Below, piece by piece: positions 25,483 through 34,647 of a DNA stretch of 64,000 nucleotides. A program made the position numbers and the translations under genes. Numbering within the stretch: the stretch's first letter is position 1; every line of letters begins with the position of its first letter. Source of the stretch: Pseudoponticoccus marisrubri (GTDB taxonomy: Bacteria > Pseudomonadota > Alphaproteobacteria > Rhodobacterales > Rhodobacteraceae); assembly GCF_001482405.1 (NCBI RefSeq), contig NZ_LPXO01000002.1:372001-436000 (forward strand), in the 5' to 3' direction. Below the pieces are notes generated by a model. That model saw only the letters and a list, made by a program, of their open reading frames with translations. It searched no databases and was not told the origin of the DNA.

Positions 25483-27840
25483 CTAGAAGGGGACGTCGTC
25501 CGCGGCCACGATGAAGCGGGCGACGACCTTTTTGGGGCCGGCCTTCTCGAAATCGACCTCGAGCTTGTCACCCTCGATGGCGGTGATGGCGCCGTAGCCG
25601 AATTTCTGGTGGAAGACACGCTCGCCCACCATGTGCGAGGAGACCGCGTCGAGATCGATCACCTGGGTGCGGCTTTCGCGCGGCTGGCTGACCGGGCGCT
25701 GGGACTGGCGTTCCTGCAGGCGCTTCCAGCCGGGCGAGTTGTAGACATTGGCCTCGGCCGCGGCGCTTTCCAGCGTCGAGTTCAGCCCGCCCATGCCGGT
25801 CGCCGCGGCGCCGTAGCCGCCGCCATATAGCCCCGGCGGGGTCAGTACCTCGACATGGTCCTCGGGGAGTTCGTCGACGAAGCGCGAGGGCAGCTGGCTC
25901 TGCCATTGGCCGAAGACGCGGCGGTTGCCGGCGAAGGAGATGGTGCAGACCTCCTCGGCGCGGGTGATGCCGACATAGGCGAGGCGGCGCTCTTCCTCGA
26001 GCCCCTTGACCCCGCTTTCATCCATGGAGCGCTGCGAGGGAAAGAGCCCGTCTTCCCAGCCCGGCAGGAAGACGGCGGGAAACTCCAGGCCCTTGGCGGC
26101 GTGCAGCGTCATGATCGAGACCTTGGCGCCGGCCTCGTCGCTTTCATTGTCCATCACGAGGCTGACATGTTCGAGGAAGCCCTGCAGGTTCTCGAAGCCT
26201 TCCAGCGCCTTGACCAGCTCCTTGAGGTTCTCCAGCCGGCCCGGCGCCTCGGGCGTCTTGTCGTTCTGCCACATGGCGGTATAGCCGCTCTCGTCCAGCA
26301 CGATCTCGGCCAGTTCCATGTGGGTGAGGTCCTTGTCGCCGGTCATCCGGCCCCAGCGCGCGAGGTCGACCACGAGCTGGGCCAGCGCCTTGGCGCCTTT
26401 GCCCTTGAGCGCGCCCTGCTCCACCGCCAGCGCGGCGCCGTCGAGCAGCGAGACGCCGTTTTCGCGCGCGATCTTCTGGATGATCTGCTGGGCCTTGTCG
26501 CCGAGCCCGCGCTTGGGCGTGTTCACGATCCGCTCGAAGGCGAGGTCGTCGCTGGGTGACACGACCAGCCGGAAATAGGCCATCGCGTCGCGGATCTCCA
26601 TCCGCTCGTAGAAGCGCGGGCCGCCGATCACGCGGTAGGGCAGACCGATGGTCAGGAAGCGGTCCTCGAAGGCGCGCATCTGGTGGCTGGCGCGCACGAG
26701 GATCGCCATCTCGTCGAGGCTGAACGGGCGCATCCCGCGGGTGCCGCCCTGCATCGATTCGATCTCTTCGCCGACCCAGCGGGCCTCTTCCTCGCCGTCC
26801 CAATGGCCGATCAGCCGGACCTTCTCGCCCTCCTGCGCCTCGGTCCAGAGCTCCTTGCCCAGCCGCGAGGCATTGCCGCGGATCACGCCGCCTGCGGCGG
26901 CCAGGATATGCGGGGTGGAGCGGTAGTTCTGTTCCAGCCGGACGACATGGGCGCCTTCGAAATCCTTCTCGAATCGCAGGATGTTGCCCACCTCGGCGCC
27001 GCGCCAGCCATAGATCGACTGGTCGTCATCGCCGACGCAGCAGATGTTGCGATGCGCCGAAGCAAGCAGGCGCAGCCAGAGATACTGAGCGACATTGGTG
27101 TCCTGGTACTCGTCCACGAGGATGTAGCGGAACCAGCGCTGGTACTGCTCCAGCACGTCCGGGTGGGTCTGGAAGATCTGTACCACGTGCAGCAGCAGGT
27201 CGCCGAAATCGACGGCGTTCAGCTCCTTCAGACGGGCCTGGTAGAGCGCGTAGAGTTCCGGGCCGCGATGGTTGTAGGCGCCGGCATCGGCGGCCGGGAT
27301 CCGGTCGGGCGTCAGCGCGCGGTTCTTCCAGTTGTCGATGATGCCGGCCAGCATCCGGGCGGGCCAGCGCTTGTCGTCGATATTGGCCGCCTGCACCAGC
27401 TGCTTGAGCAGGCGCAGCTGGTCGTCGCTGTCGAGAATGGTGAAATTGGACTTGAGCCCGACCAGCTCGGCATGCCGGCGCAGCAGCTTGACGCAGATCG
27501 AGTGGAAGGTGCCCAGCCAGGGCATCCCCTCGACCGTCTGGCCCAGCATGCCCGAGATGCGGCTCTTCATTTCGCGCGCGGCCTTGTTGGTGAAGGTCAC
27601 GGCGAGGATCTCGTTCGGGCGGGCGCGGCCGGTGTTCAGCAGGTGCACCACGCGGGCGGTCAGCGCCTTGGTCTTGCCGGTGCCGGCGCCGGCCAGCATC
27701 AGGACCGGGCCGTCCAGCGTTTCGACCGCCTCGCGCTGCGCGGGGTTGAGCCCGTCGAGATAGGGCGAGGGGCGCGCCTGCATGGCACGGGCGGACAGGG
27801 ACGCGCCTTCGAAGGCGTCGAGTTCGTCGAAGCTGCTCAT
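25483..27840 (-). CDS. uvrD: ATP-dependent DNA helicase UvrD/PcrA
   Basis: 785-residue superfamily-1A 3'-5' helicase for nucleotide-excision and mismatch repair. Walker A AGAGTGKTKAL at residues 50–60, motif Ia (VTFTNKAAREMK), Walker B VDEYQDTN at 242–249, motif III (VGDDDQSIYGWRGA), motif IV (LEQNYRSTPHIL) and motif V (MTLHAAKGLEFPAVF) are all present. The C-terminal tail carries a Tudor-like tract (VGERVFHQKFGYGAITAIEG) that in UvrD/PcrA contacts RNA polymerase. The start at 27840 gives the family's normal length. Confidence 0.95.
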   Translation of the reverse strand: MSSFDELDAFEGASLSARAMQARPSPYLDGLNPAQREAVETLDGPVLMLAGAGTGKTKALTARVVHLLNTGRARPNEILAVTFTNKAAREMKSRISGMLGQTVEGMPWLGTFHSICVKLLRRHAELVGLKSNFTILDSDDQLRLLKQLVQAANIDDKRWPARMLAGIIDNWKNRALTPDRIPAADAGAYNHRGPELYALYQARLKELNAVDFGDLLLHVVQIFQTHPDVLEQYQRWFRYILVDEYQDTNVAQYLWLRLLASAHRNICCVGDDDQSIYGWRGAEVGNILRFEKDFEGAHVVRLEQNYRSTPHILAAAGGVIRGNASRLGKELWTEAQEGEKVRLIGHWDGEEEARWVGEEIESMQGGTRGMRPFSLDEMAILVRASHQMRAFEDRFLTIGLPYRVIGGPRFYERMEIRDAMAYFRLVVSPSDDLAFERIVNTPKRGLGDKAQQIIQKIARENGVSLLDGAALAVEQGALKGKGAKALAQLVVDLARWGRMTGDKDLTHMELAEIVLDESGYTAMWQNDKTPEAPGRLENLKELVKALEGFENLQGFLEHVSLVMDNESDEAGAKVSIMTLHAAKGLEFPAVFLPGWEDGLFPSQRSMDESGVKGLEEERRLAYVGITRAEEVCTISFAGNRRVFGQWQSQLPSRFVDELPEDHVEVLTPPGLYGGGYGAAATGMGGLNSTLESAAAEANVYNSPGWKRLQERQSQRPVSQPRESRTQVIDLDAVSSHMVGERVFHQKFGYGAITAIEGDKLEVDFEKAGPKKVVARFIVAADDVPF

Positions 27841-27924
27841 GGGGGCAAGATAACGCCTGAGCGGCCCGAGGAAAAGGTGTGTTCGCCTTGTGTTCCCGAA
27901 ACTTCGCCGAGATCCGCCGGCGTG

Positions 27925-28377
27925 TCAGGCGGCCTGCGCGCAGCGGCGGCTGTAGAAGACCGGGCGCGCGGTGATCTCGGGGCGTGGTGGCGCGACGGGG
28001 CGGGCCTCCTGCGCGGGGCAGACAGGGCCGCCGGTCAGCGAGGCGAGCCCCAGTTTGGCGGTGAGCGTCGGCGCCACGTCGCGGCCCAGCACGCAATGCA
28101 CCGAGCGATGCGCGCGGGTCATCCGCTCGGTGTCGCGGGCGACATCGGATGACAGCAGGATGCTGACCAGCCGGCGGTTGCGCGTCTCGGCCAGGTCGAT
28201 CAGCGCGCCGTCGGGATCGGCCTGCAGGTCCAGCACCAGCAGGTCGACCAGCGCGTGCGACAGGCAGGCCCGGGCCAGCAGCGGGCCGCCGCCGGTGACC
28301 TGCACCCCCAGCTCGACTAGGGCGATCTGGGCAGGGTCGAGGCGGCGGGGATCGGTATCGACGATCAGGGCATGCAT
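27925..28377 (-). CDS. Response-regulator-receiver-like protein
   Basis: 150-residue protein. The first 115 residues follow a CheY-like alternation: MHALIVDTDPRRLDPAQIAL, VDLLVLDLQADPDGALIDLA, RRLVSILLSSDVARDTERM. The acidic pocket is partly kept (Asp-7, Asp-9) and an Asp occurs where the phosphoacceptor should be (VLDLQ), but the conserved Lys near the end of the domain is not obvious, so it may be a non-phosphorylated pseudo-receiver. No output domain. GGAG lies upstream of the ATG at 28377. It follows the start of lldD divergently. The partner is unknown. Confidence 0.6.
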   Translation of the reverse strand: MHALIVDTDPRRLDPAQIALVELGVQVTGGGPLLARACLSHALVDLLVLDLQADPDGALIDLAETRNRRLVSILLSSDVARDTERMTRAHRSVHCVLGRDVAPTLTAKLGLASLTGGPVCPAQEARPVAPPRPEITARPVFYSRRCAQAA

Positions 28378-28511
28378 GGGGCGGGCTCCTTTCCTGTGCT
28401 GTCCGGCTCTCTGCTTCCGGGTTGCAAAGGAGTTTGGGAAAAGACCCTTAAAATTCGCTGAAGATTCCCCGGTGGCTGGACAGCGGCCGGGTTCCGGCGT
28501 CACATGGCGGC

Positions 28512-29672
28512 ATGGATCTTCACAGCCGCTACCTGACCGTCGACGACCTGCGCCGCCGCGCCCGCCGTCGCGTGCCGCCCTTCGCCTGGGCCTATCTGGA
28601 CACCGCCACCGGCACCGGGGCCAGCGCGCGGCGCAACCGCACCGCGCTGGACGCGGTGCTGTTCTGGCCGCGCGTCCTGTTCGGCGAGATCACCCCCGAT
28701 TTCGGCACCGAGCTGCTGGGCCGCCGCCACCCCCTGCCCTTCGGCGTGGCGCCGGTGGGCCAGTCGGGGCTGCTCTGGCCCGGGGCCGAGGCGATGCTGG
28801 CACGCGCGGCGACCGCGGCCGGGCTGCCCTATGCGCTGTCGAACGTGGCCAACATGACGCCGGAAGAGATCGGCCCGTTGACGGACGGGCATGGCTGGTT
28901 CCAGCTCTACCCGCCCCGGGAGGAGGCAGTGCGGCTGGACCTGCTGGCGCGGGTGCGCGATGCGGGCTTTTCCACGCTGGTCTTCACGGTGGACGTGCCG
29001 GTGGCGGCGCGGCGCGAGAAACAGGTGCAGGGCGGGCTGGTCCAGCCGCCGCGGCTGACGCCGCGCATCGTGGCGCAATGCATGACGCGGCCGGCCTGGT
29101 CGCTGGCGCGGGCCCGCGCCGGCATGCCGCGCATGAAGACGCTGGACAAATACGTGACCGATATCGGCTCGCGCGATCCCACGGCGCATGTGGGGTACCT
29201 GCTGCGCACCGCGCCGGACTGGTCCTATTTCGCCTGGCTGCGCGAGCACTGGGAGGGCAAGCTGGTGGTCAAGGGCATCCTGCGCCCCGAGGATGCCACC
29301 CGGCTGGAGGAGGAGGGCGCCGATGCGATCTGGGTGTCGAACCATGCCGGGCGCCAGTTCGACGCCGCCCCCGCGGCAATCGAGGCGCTGCCCGAAGTGC
29401 GCGCCGCCACCACGCTGCCGATCCTCTTCGACAGCGGCATCGAGGGCGGGCTGGACATGTTGCGCGCCATCGCGCTGGGGGCCGATTTCATCATGCTGGG
29501 CCGGGCCTGGCATTACGCGGTCTGCGCGCTGGGGGCGGACGGGCCCGACCACCTGATCGAGCTTCTGCGCCGCGACCTGGCGGCCTGCCTGGGCCAGCTG
29601 GGCGTGGCGCGGCCGGTCGATCTGCGCGGGCAGGCTCAGCTCGCCGAGACACGGTCGGCCAGCCCGCGGTGA
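28512..29672 (+). CDS. FMN-dependent alpha-hydroxy-acid dehydrogenase/oxidase
   Basis: 386-residue flavoprotein of the L-lactate dehydrogenase (LldD)/glycolate oxidase family, oxidising a 2-hydroxy acid to a 2-oxo acid. The FMN region FGVAPVGQSGLLWPGAE, the substrate-binding QLYPPRE, the conserved Lys (LVVKGILRPEDA), the catalytic His-278 (WVSNHAGRQFDAAP) and the phosphate-binding FDSGIEGGLDMLRAIALGAD are present. L-lactate is the likeliest substrate, but mandelate- or glycolate-type activity cannot be excluded. Its 3' end overlaps the end of the convergent BLUF gene by 37 bp. Confidence 0.88.
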   Translation: MDLHSRYLTVDDLRRRARRRVPPFAWAYLDTATGTGASARRNRTALDAVLFWPRVLFGEITPDFGTELLGRRHPLPFGVAPVGQSGLLWPGAEAMLARAATAAGLPYALSNVANMTPEEIGPLTDGHGWFQLYPPREEAVRLDLLARVRDAGFSTLVFTVDVPVAARREKQVQGGLVQPPRLTPRIVAQCMTRPAWSLARARAGMPRMKTLDKYVTDIGSRDPTAHVGYLLRTAPDWSYFAWLREHWEGKLVVKGILRPEDATRLEEEGADAIWVSNHAGRQFDAAPAAIEALPEVRAATTLPILFDSGIEGGLDMLRAIALGADFIMLGRAWHYAVCALGADGPDHLIELLRRDLAACLGQLGVARPVDLRGQAQLAETRSASPR

Positions 29673-30094
29673 GTGCGGAAGAAGGTGCGGATCACGTGGG
29701 CGGTGCGCCGGTCGAGCGCGGCCAGCCGCGGCAGGTCATCGATCACCGCGTCGAGCGCGCGCACCCTGTCGCCATTGCCGGTGCCCAGCATCTCGGGCCG
29801 GGCAAAGCCCATGCCCCAGTCCGGGAACAGCTTCTGGTCCACCGGGGCCGAGAACAGGCACATCACCTGCCCGTGGCGCGGATCGCGCCGGATCCGCGAA
29901 AAACAGGCGCGCACCTCGTCCTCCTCCCCCTCCAGCACCTGGAGGATGGAGCCGTCATGGTAAAGCAGCAGCCCGCCGATCCCGTTCTGCGCATTGTTGC
30001 CCCGCGCCTTGCCCAGCAGGGCGCGCAGATCTTCCTGCGAAAACAGGCGCCTGGCGGCGCTGACATAGATCAGTCGGTAAAGGCGGGCACTCAC
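29636..30094 (-). CDS. BLUF-domain blue-light photoreceptor
   Basis: About 152 residues: a BLUF domain plus a short C-terminal helical tail. All the flavin photocycle residues known from AppA are found at the same spacing: Tyr-10 (RLIYVSA), Asn-34 (GNNAQNG), Gln-52 (ILQVLEGEED), Trp-93 and Met-95 (FPDWGMGF). It should bind FAD and sense blue light; no output domain is fused, so it must act through a partner. GTG at 30094 gives the standard BLUF start; GTG codons at 30103 and 30124 are alternatives and none has a good ribosome site. Its 3' end is antisense to the end of the hydroxy-acid oxidase gene. Confidence 0.88.
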   Translation of the reverse strand: MSARLYRLIYVSAARRLFSQEDLRALLGKARGNNAQNGIGGLLLYHDGSILQVLEGEEDEVRACFSRIRRDPRHGQVMCLFSAPVDQKLFPDWGMGFARPEMLGTGNGDRVRALDAVIDDLPRLAALDRRTAHVIRTFFRTHRGLADRVSAS

Positions 30095-30179
30095 GGAAAA
30101 CACTCGGTCACAGGGGGACGACACCAGACGGATGTTAGCGCCGAGACCTTTCCGGGCCCTTAACAGCCACCCGCCAGAA

Positions 30180-30217
30180 TTTGCAAACCCCCGGCCCTGC
30201 GCGGGATAATTTGCAAA
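30180..30217. promoter_or_regulatory. Two perfect TTTGCAAA boxes upstream of pyc
   Basis: TTTGCAAA at 30180–30187 and again at 30210–30217, both inside AATTTGCAAA, exactly 30 bp apart, 89–126 bp before the pyc ATG. This is the best match to the ScfR (PccR/RamB) box in the window. It lies in the 211-bp region between the BLUF gene start and pyc. Confidence 0.72.
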
Positions 30218-30305
30218 TCCCCCTTGCGCTGCACCGCGGCACCGGCCTTAATCGCCCAAATTCCAGACCCGACCGGCGCGCAAGCGTCCCCAGAAGAGGT
30301 TCCCC

Positions 30306-33300
30306 ATGCCCGATTTCCAGAAAATCCTCATCGCGAACCGCGGCGAAATCGCGATCCGCATCATGCGTGCGGCCAACGAGATGGGCAAGAAGACCGTCGC
30401 CGTCTATGCCGAGGAGGACAAGCTGGGGCTGCACCGGTTCAAGGCGGACGAGGCCTATCGCATCGGCGAGGGGCTGGGCCCCGTGCAGGCCTACCTGGCC
30501 ATCGAGGAGATCATCCGCGTGGCCAAGCAGTCGGGCGCCGACGCGATCCACCCGGGCTATGGCCTGCTCTCCGAGAACCCCGATTTCGTCGATGCCTGCG
30601 TGCGCGAGGGCATCACCTTCATCGGCCCGCGCGCCGAGACCATGCGCGCGCTTGGCGACAAGGCCAGCGCGCGGCGCGTGGCGGTCGAGGCCGGCGTGCC
30701 GGTCATCCCCGCGACCGAGGTGCTGGGCGACGATTTCGAGGCCATCGCGACAGAGGCCGAGGAGATCGGCTATCCGCTGATGCTCAAGGCCAGCTGGGGC
30801 GGCGGCGGGCGCGGCATGCGCCCGATCGAGAACGGCAAGGAGCTGAAGGACAAGGTGCTGGAGGGCCGGCGCGAGGCCGAGGCCGCCTTCGGCAATGGCG
30901 AGGGCTATCTCGAAAAGATGATCCTGCGCGCCCGCCATGTCGAGGTGCAGATCCTCGGCGACAAGCAGGGCTCGATCTACCACCTGTACGAGCGCGACTG
31001 CTCGGTCCAGCGCCGCAACCAGAAGGTCGTCGAACGCGCCCCCGCCCCCTACCTGTCCGAGGCGCAGCGCGAGGAGCTCTGCGAGCTGGGCCGCCGGATC
31101 TGCGCACATGTGAACTATGAATGCGCCGGCACGGTCGAGTTCCTGATGGATATGGACAGCGGCAAGTTCTACTTCATCGAGGTCAACCCGCGCGTCCAGG
31201 TGGAACACACCGTGACCGAGGAGGTCACCGGCATCGACATCGTGCAGGCGCAGATCCTGATCGCCGAGGGCAAGAGCCTGGCCGAGGCCACCGGCAAGGC
31301 CAGCCAGTACGACATCCGCCTGAACGGCCACGCGCTGCAGACCCGGATCACCACCGAGGATCCCACCAACAACTTCATCCCCGACTACGGCCGCATCGCG
31401 GCCTTCCGCTCGGCCACGGGCATGGGGATCCGGCTGGATGGCGGCACCGCCTATGCCGGCGGGGTGATCACGCGCTACTACGATTCGCTGCTGGTCAAGG
31501 TCACCGCCTGGGCGCCCACCCCCGAGAAGGCGATCAAGCGCATGGACCGCGCCCTGCGCGAGTTCCGCATCCGCGGCGTGACCACGAATATCGAGTTCGT
31601 CATCAACCTGCTCAAGCACGAGACCTTCCTGACGAACCAGTACACGACCAAGTTCATCGACACGACGCCGGACCTGTTCGACTTCAAGAAGCGGCGCGAC
31701 CGCGGCACCAAGGTGTTGACCTATATCGCCGACATCACGGTGAACGGCCATCCCGAGGTGCAGGGCCGCCCGCGCCCGCACCCCGAGCTGAAGCCGGCCC
31801 GCCCGCCGGAAGTGGCCTGGGATGCGACCCCGCCCTACGGCGTGCGCAACCTGCTGGAGGAGAAGGGCCCGCAGGCCGTGGCCGACTGGCTGACCGAGCA
31901 GCCGCAGCTGCTGATTACCGACACCACGATGCGCGACGGCCACCAGTCGCTGTTGGCCACGCGGATGCGCTCGCTCGACATGATCCGGGTGGCCCCGGCC
32001 TATGCCCACAGCCTGCCGCAGCTCTTCAGCGTGGAATGCTGGGGCGGCGCCACCTTCGACGTGGCCTATCGCTTCCTGCAGGAATGCCCCTGGCAGCGCC
32101 TGCGCGACCTGCGCGCGCGCATGCCCAACCTGATGACCCAGATGCTGCTGCGCGGCGCCAATGGCGTGGGCTATACCAACTATCCCGACAACGTGGTGCA
32201 GTTCTTCGTGAAACAGGCCGCCGAGACCGGTGTCGACGTGTTCCGCGTCTTCGACAGCCTGAACTGGGTCGAGAACATGCGCGTCGCCATGGATGCGGTG
32301 CTGGAAAGCGGCAAGGTGCTCGAGGGCACGGTCTGCTATACCGGCGACCTGCTCGATCCCGACCGCGCCAAGTACGACCTGAAATACTACGTCGCCATGG
32401 GCAAGGAGCTAAAGGCCGCCGGCGCGCATGTGCTGGGGCTGAAGGACATGGCCGGGCTGCTCAAGCCCAACGCCGCCGGCACGCTGGTCCGCACGCTCAA
32501 GGAAGAGGTCGGCCTGCCGGTGCATTTCCACACGCATGACACCTCGGGCGCGGCCATCGCCACGATCATGGAGGCCGCGCGCGCCGGTGTGGACGCCGTG
32601 GACGGCGCCATGGATGCGCTCTCGGGCAACACATCGCAGCCGACGCTGGGCTCGATCGTGGAGTCGCTGCGCTTCACCGAGCGTGACACCGGGCTGGATA
32701 TCGGCGCGATCCGCGAGATCTCGAATTACTGGGAGGCGGTGCGCGGCCAGTACGCGGCCTTCGAAAGCGGCATGCAGGCCCCCGCCTCCGAGGTCTACCT
32801 GCACGAGATGCCGGGCGGCCAGTTCACCAATCTCAAGGGCCAGGCCCGCAGCCTCGGGCTCGAGGAGCGCTGGCACGAGGTGGCGCAGGCCTATGCCGAC
32901 GTGAACCAGATGTTCGGCGACATCGTCAAGGTCACGCCGTCCTCCAAGGTGGTGGGCGACATGGCGCTGATGATGGTCAGCCAAGGGCTGACCCGGGCCG
33001 ATGTCGAGGACCCGAAAAAGGACCTCTCCTTCCCCGACAGCGTGATCGACATGATGCGTGGCAATCTCGGCCAGCCCCCGGGCGGCTGGCCCGCCAAGAT
33101 CCAGAAGAAGATCCTCAAGGACGAGACACCTTTCACCGAGCGCCCCGGCAAGCGCGCCGCGCCGATCGACATCGAGGAGAAGCGCGCCGAGCTGCAGGGT
33201 CTCTTCGAGGAGGTGGAGTTCGATGACGAGGACCTGAACGGCTACCTGATGTATCCCAAGGTCTTCACCGATTACGCCGCCCGTCACGAATCCTACGGCC

Positions 33301-33755
33301 CGGTCCGCACCCTGCCCACCCGCACCTTCTTCTACGGGATGGAGCCGGGCGAGGAGATCACCGCCGAGATCGACCCCGGCAAGACGCTGGAGATCCGGCT
33401 GCAAACCGTCGGCGAGACGCAGGATGACGGCGAGGTGCGCGTCTTCTTCGAGCTGAACGGCCAGCCGCGCACGGTGCGCGTGCCCGACCGCAAGGCACAA
33501 GGCGCGCAGGCCAAGCGCCCCAAGGCCGAGCTGGGCAACCCCGCCCATATGGGCGCCCCCATGCCGGGCGTGGTGGCGACCGTGGCGGTCAAGCCGGGCG
33601 ACACGGTGAAGGAGGGCGACCTGCTGCTGACCATCGAGGCGATGAAGATGGAGACCGGCCTGCACGCCGAGCGCGACGGCACGGTCAAGGCCGTGCATGT
33701 CCAGCCCGGCGGCCAGATCGACGCCAAGGACCTGCTGGTCGAGTTCGAGGACTGA
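30306..33755 (+). CDS. pyc: Pyruvate carboxylase
   Basis: 1149-residue single-chain enzyme making oxaloacetate from pyruvate, bicarbonate and ATP. Biotin carboxylase domain ([23 protein letters not shown] loop LKASWGGGGRGMR near 160; EVNPRVQVEHTVTEEVTGID), carboxyltransferase domain from about residue 535 (DTTMRDGHQSLLATRMR, with the metal-site His in HFHTHDTSGAAIAT), the tetramerisation/allosteric linker, and a BCCP domain with biotin Lys-1114 (IEAMKMETG). Length is standard. The ATG at 30306 has AGAGG upstream. Perfect TTTGCAAA boxes in the upstream region suggest control by an acyl-CoA-type regulator. Confidence 0.97.
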   Translation: MPDFQKILIANRGEIAIRIMRAANEMGKKTVAVYAEEDKLGLHRFKADEAYRIGEGLGPVQAYLAIEEIIRVAKQSGADAIHPGYGLLSENPDFVDACVREGITFIGPRAETMRALGDKASARRVAVEAGVPVIPATEVLGDDFEAIATEAEEIGYPLMLKASWGGGGRGMRPIENGKELKDKVLEGRREAEAAFGNGEGYLEKMILRARHVEVQILGDKQGSIYHLYERDCSVQRRNQKVVERAPAPYLSEAQREELCELGRRICAHVNYECAGTVEFLMDMDSGKFYFIEVNPRVQVEHTVTEEVTGIDIVQAQILIAEGKSLAEATGKASQYDIRLNGHALQTRITTEDPTNNFIPDYGRIAAFRSATGMGIRLDGGTAYAGGVITRYYDSLLVKVTAWAPTPEKAIKRMDRALREFRIRGVTTNIEFVINLLKHETFLTNQYTTKFIDTTPDLFDFKKRRDRGTKVLTYIADITVNGHPEVQGRPRPHPELKPARPPEVAWDATPPYGVRNLLEEKGPQAVADWLTEQPQLLITDTTMRDGHQSLLATRMRSLDMIRVAPAYAHSLPQLFSVECWGGATFDVAYRFLQECPWQRLRDLRARMPNLMTQMLLRGANGVGYTNYPDNVVQFFVKQAAETGVDVFRVFDSLNWVENMRVAMDAVLESGKVLEGTVCYTGDLLDPDRAKYDLKYYVAMGKELKAAGAHVLGLKDMAGLLKPNAAGTLVRTLKEEVGLPVHFHTHDTSGAAIATIMEAARAGVDAVDGAMDALSGNTSQPTLGSIVESLRFTERDTGLDIGAIREISNYWEAVRGQYAAFESGMQAPASEVYLHEMPGGQFTNLKGQARSLGLEERWHEVAQAYADVNQMFGDIVKVTPSSKVVGDMALMMVSQGLTRADVEDPKKDLSFPDSVIDMMRGNLGQPPGGWPAKIQKKILKDETPFTERPGKRAAPIDIEEKRAELQGLFEEVEFDDEDLNGYLMYPKVFTDYAARHESYGPVRTLPTRTFFYGMEPGEEITAEIDPGKTLEIRLQTVGETQDDGEVRVFFELNGQPRTVRVPDRKAQGAQAKRPKAELGNPAHMGAPMPGVVATVAVKPGDTVKEGDLLLTIEAMKMETGLHAERDGTVKAVHVQPGGQIDAKDLLVEFED

Positions 33756-33929
33756 CCGCGAGGCGGCGCCGTTCTCCACATGAGGCGGCGCCGCGAGCCC
33801 GCTGCGCCAACGCGAAAAATCGCCGGTGAAGAATATTCCGGCATCGGAAATCCGCGGATTCCGGTTCCCTTACCCGTCCCTTCCGGCCTACACTCGGGCC
33901 ATCGTGTCCTTTGGGGGAAGGAACGCGCG

Positions 33930-34475
33930 ATGCGCCCTTGGCCTGCCTTCGTTCCGGCCATCGTTCTGCTCTGCGCGGCGCTTGCCGCAGGGCCCGCCTT
34001 GGCGAACAACCCGTTCGGCGAGCGGCCCTTCACGCCGTTCAAGGTGATCAGCTCGAATCCCGACCTGACCGAGGCCTTCAGCGCGGCGCGCAAGACCCTG
34101 CCCTCGGCCATCGGCGCGATGCAGAAATCGGGCGGAAGGTTCAGCCCCTCGCTGGCCTTCCGCGTGGCGCTGGTCGTGCCCAATACCGAGCGCCCGGTCG
34201 AGCTCATCTGGGTGGACAGCATCCGCCGCCATGGCTCGCTCTTCAAGGCCCGGCTGGCCGGCTGGCCGCGCGGCTGGCCCGGCGAGGGCCCGGGCACCGA
34301 GGTCACCTTCGCCTACAGCCAGATCGCCGACTGGGCGGTACAGGCGGTCGACGGGCGCTTCTACGGCTATTACACCACCCGGGTCGAATTGCAGACCGCC
34401 CCGGCCGCGACACGGGCCCGCTACGGCCCGCTACTGATCGACAACCCGCTGCCGCCCGACTGGCGCTTCAACTGA
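33930..34475 (+). CDS. DUF2314 exported protein
   Basis: 181-residue protein with a signal peptide (FVPAIVLLCAALAAGPALA, cleaved before NNPFGE) and a DUF2314 domain: VELIWVDSIRRHGSLFKARL, then VTFAYSQIADWAVQAVDGRF and YGYYTTRV, matching the family pattern of a Trp/Asp-Trp core ending GxYTxR. The function of DUF2314 proteins is unknown. The start has GGGGGAAGGAACGCGCG before the ATG at 33930. It stands alone behind pyc, 174 bp away. Confidence 0.75.
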   Translation: MRPWPAFVPAIVLLCAALAAGPALANNPFGERPFTPFKVISSNPDLTEAFSAARKTLPSAIGAMQKSGGRFSPSLAFRVALVVPNTERPVELIWVDSIRRHGSLFKARLAGWPRGWPGEGPGTEVTFAYSQIADWAVQAVDGRFYGYYTTRVELQTAPAATRARYGPLLIDNPLPPDWRFN

Positions 34476-34521
34476 CGCGCCCCCCGGCCATGCAGGACAG
34501 GCAGCGCCCGTCGCACCCCTG

Positions 34522-34552
34522 CCCTTTCATCTTTCCGAAAATACTCGAAAAT
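34522..34552. repeat. Dispersed repeat R1, copy 3 (inverted)
   Basis: Reverse complement of TTTTCGAGTATTTTCGGAAA followed by GATGAAAGGG. It is the short form, between the DUF2314 gene and the LuxR-type gene. Confidence 0.8.
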
Positions 34553-34647
34553 CCCGCCCCCTCGGCCGCGCGCCGCGGGGCACGAGGCGCGCCGCGGGCA
34601 GGAATACCTGACTGGTGCCGCGCGCGGGATCGGGCAGGATCGCGGGC

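Noticed and set aside
27800-27817. Palindrome GCGCCTTCGAAGGCG as another array unit
   Set aside because: Single, inside the uvrD coding region and explained by codons.
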